From the NCBI RefSeq assembly GCF_001302565.1, contig NZ_CP012750.1, positions 310,001 through 374,000 on the forward strand: 64,000 nt of DNA, read 5' to 3'. Under the pieces are notes generated by a model. That model did not search any database, was not told the origin of the DNA, and saw only the letters and a program-made list of their open reading frames with translations. Position 1 is the stretch's first letter; every line of letters begins with the position of its first letter. Source of the stretch: Glutamicibacter halophytocola (lineage in GTDB: Bacteria; Actinomycetota; Actinomycetes; Actinomycetales; Micrococcaceae). Below, in pieces: positions 9,418-17,006 of this stretch. A program made the position numbers and the translations under genes.

Positions 9418-11175
9418 TTGAATCGTCTTCCTATATCCTCACGTAAAGAAGTCGTCGCAAGTATCATCCGTTTATCAAAGCTGCATCGAAAAAAAATTGT
9501 TCTAATCTGCTCAATTCAGCTCATTACTTCAGTAGTTGCGGTTCTTCCGGCATACTTTTTCGGCGTCGCAATCGATCAACTTTTTGCGCCGATAAGTGAT
9601 TATAATTGGATTTCTCTTATATTCATTTCACTCTCAGTTGTGCTCCAATTTGGGTTAACACTGCTGTTCGCTAGAGTAGCCTTTAGGTTCAGTGAACAGA
9701 TTTTCTCTGCCATCCGGGAAGATTTCGTCCAAGCCGTGACGTACATGGACCACAGGGAATTGGAAAAGGTTCCTACTGGCGATATCTTGAGCAGAGCAAC
9801 CACGGACATGACTGCTGTTCAAGAAATCGTTCGTACCGGTGTTCCTGAAGTGATTAGTGGCCTATTAACTACAATTCTAACTGTGGTTATTGCATTTATT
9901 ATCAATCCCTATCTAGGCCTTTGTTCGCTTCTTGGATTACCTTTTATAATATTTTTCACCCGTAGTTATGTCAGTGAATCACCTGCAGCTTATGCTGCTG
10001 AGCTTGAAGCGTCAGCTAACGTCACGACTACAACGGCGGAGACAGTGCGTGGCGCCATTATTGTGGAGACATTGGGGCTTGAATCCATTCGAGAGAGTAA
10101 GATTCATGAGTCGGTTTCTGAAGCTAAAAAACAGTCTTTGCGAACGCTGAGGCTTGAGCAACGATGGATTCCTGGTGTTCAGATTGGGTATCACCTTCCT
10201 CTTCTACTTACTCTCGTCGTTGGTGCCTTCTTGGTTCATCTTGGAAAAGCTTCCATCGGTGAAGTGACGACTGTTGTTCTACTTATGCAAGCAGTCCTTA
10301 CACCACTGGACGACCTGATTTATTGGTTCGGCGAGGTACAGTCAGCTGCTGCGGCCTTCGGTCGATTATTGGGAGTATCCGCGACGAAGCAAGAGCCTTC
10401 CGGTATTGAACCAAGGGCGCACACGGGTATTGACATTCAGGATCTGAGCTTTGGCTTCGACACTAATAATTTGGTAATCGAGCATCTTGATTTGAGTATC
10501 GAGGCAGGAGATCATGTCGCTTTAGTGGGTGCATCAGGTGCAGGAAAGAGCACCTTGGCGCAGCTCATTACGGGGGTTTTGAGTCCAAGTTCCGGTAACA
10601 TCTTAATTGACGGTCAAAAGATAACTTCATATGGTGTTAATTTGCCAAAAGTAGTATCGATGGTCACGCAAGAGGACCATATTTTTGGGGATTCACTTCG
10701 ATTTAACTTACTCGTTGCCAATGAAGATGCTACTGACGACGATTGTCTCTTAGCTTTGACATCTGTCGGTGCAGTGTCTTGGGTTCTGGAGCTTCCCGAC
10801 GGTTTGGATACCTTACTTGGTCCTGACAATTTTGAACTGTCTGTTCTTCAGAGCCGTCAGGTCGCCCTTGCTAGACTTCTACTTATCCGACCACATGTTT
10901 TCATACTCGATGAGGTAAGCGCGGGGATACCGTCCACAGTAATCAAAGCATTTAAAGATTTGCTGAGAATGCAATTACCGGATTCCATTGTGATTGAAAT
11001 TGCACATAACCTTGAATCCGCAACAATTTCGGACAGAATCCTTGTTCTGGACCATGGGACTGTAGTTGAAGATGGATCACATGAAGAACTTATTGGAGTT
11101 GACGGATACTACCGTAAGCTCATCGACGATGCAGCCTCGGCCAGACGTTTAAAGGGGAATCATGCTTCAAGGTAA
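9418..11175 (+). CDS. ABC exporter half with intact ATP site, degenerate signature
   Basis: A 585-residue type I exporter half. Seen: six hydrophobic segments in the first 310 residues, then Walker A GASGAGKST (about 371-379), Q-loop VTQED, Walker B VFILDEVSAG with the catalytic Glu, and the H-loop IEIAHNL. The signature is eroded to LSVLQSRQ instead of LSGGQ. It complements the preceding half exactly, since each supplies what the other lacks, so the pair should form one working ATP site. Start TTG 9418 is supported by AAAGGAG 7 bases upstream; a nearby ATG (9413) runs straight into a stop. It overlaps the arginase gene by 14 bases. Confidence 0.9.
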   Translation: MNRLPISSRKEVVASIIRLSKLHRKKIVLICSIQLITSVVAVLPAYFFGVAIDQLFAPISDYNWISLIFISLSVVLQFGLTLLFARVAFRFSEQIFSAIREDFVQAVTYMDHRELEKVPTGDILSRATTDMTAVQEIVRTGVPEVISGLLTTILTVVIAFIINPYLGLCSLLGLPFIIFFTRSYVSESPAAYAAELEASANVTTTTAETVRGAIIVETLGLESIRESKIHESVSEAKKQSLRTLRLEQRWIPGVQIGYHLPLLLTLVVGAFLVHLGKASIGEVTTVVLLMQAVLTPLDDLIYWFGEVQSAAAAFGRLLGVSATKQEPSGIEPRAHTGIDIQDLSFGFDTNNLVIEHLDLSIEAGDHVALVGASGAGKSTLAQLITGVLSPSSGNILIDGQKITSYGVNLPKVVSMVTQEDHIFGDSLRFNLLVANEDATDDDCLLALTSVGAVSWVLELPDGLDTLLGPDNFELSVLQSRQVALARLLLIRPHVFILDEVSAGIPSTVIKAFKDLLRMQLPDSIVIEIAHNLESATISDRILVLDHGTVVEDGSHEELIGVDGYYRKLIDDAASARRLKGNHASR

Positions 11176-12367
11176 CAGACTACTTGTTGTGAACCCTAAT
11201 GTACGCAAGATCGCTCAATCGTCACTAAATGATCAAATTATGTTGTCGGGTTTTGAGGGTGATGAACAAGTTTATGTTTCAACAAGTACAATTAGACTAA
11301 TTGAACGCTTCGCTATAGCTACTTGCCTAGATAACTTGTTAGCGGATGTTGTGAATGCAGGCCACAAACAGGTGTTAATTGAAACGGTTGAGGGTCTGTT
11401 TAGTCGCGGAATTCTTGTCGATGCGATCCAAGCAAGCTCATCAAGCCGGCTTTCTCGCGGCGTCTTCGGCTCGCCACTTATTTCGTTGGAGAACCTTTCG
11501 GAGTTTCCGTTCGATGTTGTCGTATTGGGTGTGCCCAGTGATTCGGGAGCAACATATCGCAAAGGCTCTCAATTCGGCCCTAATGAAGTGCGTAAATACA
11601 GCTCAGTGTTCCTCAACTGTGGACCTACAGGTGTTATCCCTGATATACATGACCCGCGGGGCGAAATTAGCTTATCGGGTATGAGGATTGGTGACCTTGG
11701 TGATCTCCTCTTGCCTTTTCCGGAGGGCACCCATGAAGCAAAGTTCGGGCAGATCGCTGAGGCGGTTTCCAGAATTTTCAAATCGGGAGCCATCCCTGTA
11801 ATGCTGGGGGGTGATCATTCTATTACTTTGGGAGCTGTGAACGGTCTTTCTCAAGAATGCCAACGCAAATTGGGAATTATCCATATTGATGCTCACTACG
11901 ATTACCATGATGCACGGTTCGACAGTCTGGAGAATGTACATCACGGTAACTTTCTTGGTTGGATCGTCTCCAACCAACGAGTTGCTCAGGTAGTTCAAAT
12001 AGGTCAACGCCAGATCACACCTACGGCGCCCAAACCGCATCCTAAGGTCAAAAATTTTTCTTCTTCATCGATTTTCGATTATGGAATTGAACATTTAGTT
12101 GAAGAACTTTCCGATGATCTTTTTTGGTATATCACGATTGATGTTGATGTTCTAGATCCCTCCGTGATGCCCGCAACTGGAACGGTTTTACCAGGTGGTT
12201 GGGGTTTTAATGAGCTGGTTATGGTGGTAACTAGTATTGCCAGATCTCTGCGAGTTATTGGATTTGATATTGTTGAATTTAGTCCAAACGGTGGTGAGGT
12301 GGAGCCGTTAATTATTTCTGAATTATTGCTTCGAGCCATAAATTCTACTTTGGAGAATAATGCCTAA
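11162..12367 (+). CDS. arginase/ureohydrolase with RRE-like N-terminus (putative peptide arginase)
   Basis: A 401-residue protein. Residues from about 120 form a ureohydrolase domain with the full manganese set: GGDHS (H219), HIDAHYD (D243, H245, D247) and IDVDVLDPS (D327, D329). Family reaction: hydrolysis of a guanidinium to amine plus urea. The first 90 or so residues are not part of a normal arginase. Their short strands and helices ending in VLIETVEGLFSRGILVD resemble the PqqD-like winged helix (RRE) that binds leader peptides. This suggests an arginase working on Arg in the precursor, giving ornithine. Precedents are the arginases of landornamide and enteropeptin biosynthesis. The alternative is a free arginase/agmatinase feeding the decarboxylase. 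The ribosome site AAGGGG lies inside the upstream gene. Confidence 0.82.
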   Translation: MLQGNRLLVVNPNVRKIAQSSLNDQIMLSGFEGDEQVYVSTSTIRLIERFAIATCLDNLLADVVNAGHKQVLIETVEGLFSRGILVDAIQASSSSRLSRGVFGSPLISLENLSEFPFDVVVLGVPSDSGATYRKGSQFGPNEVRKYSSVFLNCGPTGVIPDIHDPRGEISLSGMRIGDLGDLLLPFPEGTHEAKFGQIAEAVSRIFKSGAIPVMLGGDHSITLGAVNGLSQECQRKLGIIHIDAHYDYHDARFDSLENVHHGNFLGWIVSNQRVAQVVQIGQRQITPTAPKPHPKVKNFSSSSIFDYGIEHLVEELSDDLFWYITIDVDVLDPSVMPATGTVLPGGWGFNELVMVVTSIARSLRVIGFDIVEFSPNGGEVEPLIISELLLRAINSTLENNA

Positions 12368-13262
12368 AATCGAGTTTTTATCGCCCAAGATGGGTGAATT
12401 ACTGAGATGTCAAATTGATGCAAATGCTGGTATGAAATCTGATATTGACGATGAAACTAGGATTTTTGTTGATTTTTTTTCGGCGTGTCAAGAAAATTTG
12501 GTTATTTCACTCAGAGATGGATCGGTATATGTAGGTTTTGTTCGAATATTTATTACAAATGAACCTCACCGCCCTACTTTGGTTACGCTCTGGGGCACAG
12601 TTTTCAGTGCATATCGTAGCTTAGGTTACGGTTCGATCCTGCTAGATGCGGCCCTTGAGCGAATTGGTCGTATTGAAAGCAACGAGCTCATCGAAGTCTG
12701 GATTGATTCAAACGATCCACAGCTATCTGATATGTTGTCACATCGAGGATTTACTTATGGTGAGATTTCTGAGTTCACGAAACCTCTTTGTCGGGCGGAT
12801 GCTCATACTATAGTTTCAGACAACCACCGAACATGGACGTTACGTGCGCCAACTGTTCATGACCTCAGAGAAATGGCTGAAGTTTTTGTTAGCCGCTTTC
12901 CATTCGCTATGGATACCCCTTCTGCCGATACTGTGATTGAACGATGGAATCGCCATCGGAACATTTCTTTGGACAATTCTCTAGTTGCTATCGACAGTGG
13001 TCGGATCGTTGCCTATGCACTATGTATAGTTTGGGCAGAGGACAAGAGTGATCTTTGGATAGAGTCTATTTGCGCAGCGCCTGGCTTTGTAGCAGCCGGT
13101 GAGGTCGTACTGGACAAGTCGATCAGACATGCATATTATTCTGAATTTTCTACAATTAGTTTGGGCACCGAGTCGAAAAATTCTCAACATGATTATCAGA
13201 AAAAGGGTTTCACTTTGACTTCGACTTGGCGTCGACATAAGGCTCTTATCTCTGCCAGCTGA
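12360..13262 (+). CDS. tandem GNAT-family acyltransferase
   Basis: A 300-residue protein with two GNAT-like halves. The first half has a clear acyl-CoA-binding motif A, VFSAYRSLGYGSILLDAAL (about residues 81-99). The second half (from about 160) is more diverged, ending in a C-terminal SQHDYQKKGF like the beta6-beta7 part of GNATs. Double GNATs occur in MshD-like enzymes and in RiPP clusters where they acylate amines, including ornithine or lysine side chains in lipidated RiPPs. Here it could acylate the ornithine made by the arginase, or serve as self-immunity. The start overlaps the arginase stop by 8 bases, so it ends the operon. No terminator is obvious afterwards. Confidence 0.75.
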   Translation: MPKIEFLSPKMGELLRCQIDANAGMKSDIDDETRIFVDFFSACQENLVISLRDGSVYVGFVRIFITNEPHRPTLVTLWGTVFSAYRSLGYGSILLDAALERIGRIESNELIEVWIDSNDPQLSDMLSHRGFTYGEISEFTKPLCRADAHTIVSDNHRTWTLRAPTVHDLREMAEVFVSRFPFAMDTPSADTVIERWNRHRNISLDNSLVAIDSGRIVAYALCIVWAEDKSDLWIESICAAPGFVAAGEVVLDKSIRHAYYSEFSTISLGTESKNSQHDYQKKGFTLTSTWRRHKALISAS

Positions 13263-13587
13263 TTCGGTGCATCATTCGTTCCCCTCAGTGCGCTGCCGTT
13301 ACATCCCATTGCTAAGTGGCGCCCTGAAATATTCCCAGCTGTCCAGCTCCTAGTCTTAGGACACCCCACTAGCTACACGCGTTTTCTTTGCGGTCCTACC
13401 TGTGTCGTGCCATGGTAAGTGATTGAGTAACATCTATATTTGCTGACCTGAGGTTTCCTTGTCCCAAGGTGCCAAATGTTTAGCAGACGTATTTGGTAGC
13501 ACCTGTGTAACGACCCGGTAGCAGTAGTGCGTGGATCGGATAGCACCTTGAAACCACCCAGATCCATGCACTACTGCCCACCCTCTA
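13263..13587. other. intergenic between RiPP operon and IS remnants; imperfect inverted repeat
   Basis: No gene is recognised. An inverted repeat with 17-base arms (13521-13537 and 13561-13577, one mismatch) lies just beyond the end of the old istB and may be its terminator or a remnant of the older insertion sequence. The drop from AT-rich to GC-richer sequence begins in this stretch. Confidence 0.5.
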
Positions 13588-14076
13588 TTACACTTCGATA
13601 CCAGCCTTGTACGTGCTGTCGTCATGCCGGCGCATGTTCGGCCCGTCGAGCTGGATCATCTCACTTTTCGAAACCAACCGATTCAGAATCGACTCAGCGA
13701 TCACCGCATCATGTAGCGACCGGTACCAGTCCGGAGGATCGAACTGCGAAATGATGATCGTCGACCCCCGATATTCCCGAACTGCGAGAATGTTTAGCAG
13801 CTCACTGGCAATATGACTGCTAATCGGCGTGGTCAGAAAATCGTCCAGCAGCAGGATTTAGTAGTCATGCAGTTTCTGAATGGACCGCAACCGCTCCGGG
13901 TCAGAAGGCTGAAACACCGACAGATGATTCGCCAAATCATCCAACCTGAAATACCGAGCGGTGAACCCCTGCCGGCAGGCTGCGTTCAACAAAGCTTGAG
14001 CCAGATAGGTTTTTCCGACGCTGGACCGGCCGAGGATCACCACGTTCGTCGCGTTCTGCGCCCACCGGCAGGAAGC
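13588..14076 (-). pseudogene. 3' part of older istB-like gene, split by IS and stopped by nonsense codon
   Basis: Minus-strand frame encoding the ATPase core of an IS21 helper protein: NVVILGRSSVGKTYLAQAL (Walker A), then LLLDDFL (Walker B) and STIIISQFDPPDWY, ending at stop 13588-13590. A TAA at 13858-13860 breaks the frame just before the Walker B strand (KLHDY-stop-ILLLDDF). The 5' part lies on the far side of the newer element (16821 onward). Joining the two across the AAGC duplication gives GRLA followed by SCRWAQNATNVV in a single frame. Confidence 0.85.
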
Positions 14077-14145
14077 TGCAGAATAGCGCTTTCGGGTACT
14101 TCTGTTCTTGCAAGATGGTACTGCTGTTCTGCTTAGTTGGTACTG
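14077..14145 (+). repeat. left terminal repeats of the IS21-type element
   Basis: TGCAGAATAG at the tip, then GGTAC (14095-14099), GTTCT, and two ATGGTACTG/TTGGTACTG copies about 22 bases apart. The first three blocks match the right end in order and spacing. Confidence 0.7.
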
Positions 14146-14243
14146 ATGGTCACCGACCGCTGTTTTTCTAGTCATGGATATTCCCCGTTGTGAACCACGC
14201 AGGGTTCCAGGGAGTATCCCTGCCCCAAGGAGAATCCTGGAAA

Positions 14244-15845
14244 ATGGATTATCGGCGCATCATGCAAATGCTCTTCGATGGATACACGTACACGGAAATC
14301 ACGGCCGCGGTGAACTGCTCTTGAAGAGGCATTTCAGCAGTCAAGAAAGCCATCGACACCCACCAGATGACCGTGCAGAACCTCGCTGGCATTACCCACG
14401 CCAGGTTGGCGGAGATCGTCCCGGACCGGCGCAAAATGATCAGCTCGAACTATTCTGAACTGGACTTCGCCCTGGTTGCCGAGCAGCTGCAGTGCAATCG
14501 GTTCTTCACGCTGCAGCAAGCCTGGGTGAAATACACGGATCTGGACGATGGGCTGAGGAAATACAGCTATTCCCAGTTCTGTTCGAAGTTCCACCAGCAC
14601 GCGGGGACCCATGATTTAGTGGCGACGCTGCAGCATGAGCCGGGCAAGGCCATGTTCGTTGACTGGGCTGGTCCGACCTTGACGGTGGTTGACACGGTGA
14701 CTGGCGAGCAGTTCAAAGCGTTCTTCTTCGTCGCCTCGTTGCCATTCTCGTCCATGGTGTTCGCCAAGGCGTTTGCGAACATGAGGCAGGATGCGTGGAA
14801 TCAAGCCCATGCTGACGCGTTGGAGTTCTTCGGCGGCGTTCCGCAAATGATCGTTCCAGATAATGCGAAGACCGCCACCCACTTCCGGCAGGACCGACGC
14901 ACCGTTGCCAAGGGCGGTGCCCGCGAAGTGGTGGTCACCAAGTCCTATGCTGCGTTGGCTAAACACTATGGGACAGCGATCGTGCCGGCACGGCCGGGCA
15001 AGCCCCGTGACAAGGCCCATGTTGAGCGGATTGTGCAGGTCTTCGAAACGATGGTCCTGGGGTATCTGGCCGGCGGGGACTTCGAGAGCTTTGAGCAGCT
15101 CAACGAGGCAGTGCAAGACCGGCTGGAACATGTGAATTCCAAGGTGCACCGCACCAATGGGATCAGCCGGGCCGAACTGTTTGCCAGTTCAGAGAAATCC
15201 TTGCTCAGACCCTTGCCGCCGTACCGGTTCGAGCAAGTTGAATACAAGCAGTTGAAGGTGGGGCCGAATTATCACGTTCATTGCGATTACCAGTATTACT
15301 CGCTGCCGTATCAGCTGGTCGGTCGCACGTTGAGCACGCAGCTGACCCAAACCAAGGTGACGGTGATTGACGGGACGCTCGTGGTGGCCGAGCATCCGCG
15401 CCTGGAAGGACGCCGCGGCCAGCATTCCACGCTGGAAGCCCATATTCCGCCGCAGCACAAGGATGTTTCCGGTCTTTGGAGCCGGGAGTGGTTCATCGCT
15501 CATGCCCAGTCTTTCGGCCCTGCAACCGTTGATGTCATCACGGCCGTATTGGATCGTGCCGCTGTTGAAGCGCAGGCATTTGTCGAGTGCCGCAATATCG
15601 TCAAGGGACTGGGGGCCAAGCACCGCAGCTTGCTGGAGCCAGCCTGCAAGTATCTGCTGGAGCGGGGTGGATATTCCTCATACAGCGGGCTGAAGCGGAT
15701 CATCGCAACGATGGCTCAAGAAGAGAAGCAGCGAGGGCCTGTGGTGCCGGTTCCGGAGGCGGCCAAGGACTTGTCCGGGGAATCTGAACGACTGCGTGAA
15801 TTCGTCAGGGCGCCTGGCTACTACTCGCGGGGCGGTGGCCAGTAA
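14244..15845 (+). pseudogene. istA: istA transposase (IS21) with in-frame TGA at codon 27
   Basis: Frame from ATG 14244 begins MDYRRIMQMLFDGYTYTEI, the typical IstA helix-turn-helix start. It hits TGA at 14322-14324 (context NCS-stop-RGIS, consistent with CGA to TGA) and then continues open for about 500 residues to 15845. The remainder holds the DDE integrase core: FVDWAGPTL, a MIVPDNAKTA segment (second Asp) and a Glu in KAHVERIVQ. Re-initiation at ATG 14367 would give a 492-residue protein without the N-terminal DNA-binding helices, so function is doubtful unless the stop is read through. The stop codon overlaps the ATG of istB, as usual for IS21 elements. Confidence 0.88.
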
Positions 15846-16612
15846 TGCTCAGCGACGCAGACCAGAAGAAGATCAAGGACTTGCGGCTGACGGCCTTCGC
15901 GCAGAAGTTCTTCGAGCTGACCGGCGAACAAGCCAATGAGCGGCTGACCCCGGAGGAGGTGTTCATGCAGGCTGTTGAGCATGCGGTCGATACCCGTCGG
16001 GGCCGGCGGATCGACAAGTTGATTTCGCAGGCCGGATTCCCGTTGCCGACCGCATCGATTGCCCAGATCCATTATCTTCCCGGCAGGAAGATCGACGAGG
16101 CCAGAATGCGCCGGTACCTGAGCCATGAATGGCGGGCTGATCCGAAAAACCTGCTGATCATTTCACCAACAGGCGGTGGCAAGACGTACTTGGCGTGCGC
16201 GATCGGGGTGGCTGCCTGCCATACCGAGCACACGGTGTTTTACCGTCGGATGGACGACTTGGTCAGGGACTTCCGGCTTGCGCGGGAAGATGCCCGCGAT
16301 TACCAACGGCTGCTGATCAAGCTGCGTACTGTTGACGTGTTGATCATTGACGATTTCATGACCGTGGGCATTGACCAGCAAGGGGCCAGCGAGCTGTTTG
16401 CCGTGCTTTCCGACCGCGAGTACACGTTGCCGACGATTATCGCTTCGCAGACTGATCCGGAGTACTGGGTTTCGGTAATCCCGGACAGGATTGCCGGGGA
16501 TTCAATCGTGAACCGGTTGGCCACGAATACCAGGTGGTTGCCCCTTGGAGCGTTGGACATGCGTAAGCAGCTTGGAGATCAGGCCCGAAAATCCAAGGAT
16601 TTCTGGGAATAG
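15845..16612 (+). CDS. istB: IstB-like ATPase (IS21 transposition helper)
   Basis: A 255-residue intact AAA+ helper protein. Seen: an N-terminal helical domain, Walker A SPTGGGKTYLACAI (about residues 103-116), Walker B VLIIDDFM, sensor-like TIIASQTDPEYW, and a C-terminal DRIAGDSIVNRLA. Family role: ATP-dependent partner that selects target DNA and activates IstA. Its start overlaps the istA stop by one base (TAATG). It differs clearly from the older istB fragments flanking the element, so the nested elements belong to different subgroups. Confidence 0.93.
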   Translation: MLSDADQKKIKDLRLTAFAQKFFELTGEQANERLTPEEVFMQAVEHAVDTRRGRRIDKLISQAGFPLPTASIAQIHYLPGRKIDEARMRRYLSHEWRADPKNLLIISPTGGGKTYLACAIGVAACHTEHTVFYRRMDDLVRDFRLAREDARDYQRLLIKLRTVDVLIIDDFMTVGIDQQGASELFAVLSDREYTLPTIIASQTDPEYWVSVIPDRIAGDSIVNRLATNTRWLPLGALDMRKQLGDQARKSKDFWE

Positions 16613-16773
16613 GTTTCGAAGCCCTGAATACTCCTAGGACCTTGAAGATCCTCGGGGCCTGATGGCTCAATAATATCGTTCTGGGTCCGGCATGCTCCTG
16701 GCCCAGAACGTTGCCAATGCCATGGAGCGGTACCAACAAGCCGGAATCGCGGTACCCGGTAGGTGGAAGCGAA

Positions 16774-16820
16774 CCGTACCAAGTCGCCAGAACGGGCGTA
16801 CCATTTCACCCTATTCGGCA
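16774..16820 (-). repeat. right terminal repeat of the IS21-type element
   Basis: Read on the minus strand: TGCCGAATAG, then GGTAC, GTTCT and TTGGTAC at the same distances as at the left end. Two further GGTACC blocks lie further inside, at 16729 and near 16751. Confidence 0.7.
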
Positions 16821-17006
16821 AAGCTAACCTGCCCACGACCTCACGCGTCAGCGACCTGTCCGGCAAATGCCGGATGTCCTCAACAAAAGCTCCCAGTTTC
16901 GGTGTGCCAGAGGCCTTGAGTAGTTTCTGCGTCCTGCGCTCATTCCTGGCGATGTTCTCCTGCTCCAAGGCATAACGAATCTTTGCGGAGAATGTCCACT
17001 GATCAA
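16821..17006 (-). pseudogene. 5' part of older istB-like gene
   Basis: Minus-strand frame with the helical N-terminal domain of an IstB: TFSAKIRYALEQENIARNE, RRTQKLLKASGTPKLG, then DRSLTREVVGRLA up to the insertion point at 16824. The extreme 5' end is missing: upstream of about 17006 the frame continues but with no IstB-like sequence. Its other half lies at 13588-14076. Confidence 0.8.

Larger units (their letters stand above)
14077..16820 (+). mobile_element. IS21-family insertion sequence (2744 bp)
   Basis: Contains istA and istB in the usual order. Ends start with 5'-TG: left TGCAGAATAG, right (reverse complement) TGCCGAATAG. Inside both ends, GGTAC, GTTCT and TGGTAC blocks recur at identical spacing, like the multiple terminal repeats of IS21. 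It is flanked by a 4-bp direct repeat AAGC (14073-14076 and 16821-16824). It is inserted in an older minus-strand istB-like gene whose frame is restored when the element and one AAGC are removed. The nonsense codon in istA suggests this copy may no longer move on its own. Confidence 0.9.

Noticed and set aside
13434..13754. Short overlapping frames after the RiPP operon
   Set aside because: They cover the old istB 3' end in other frames and an inverted repeat.
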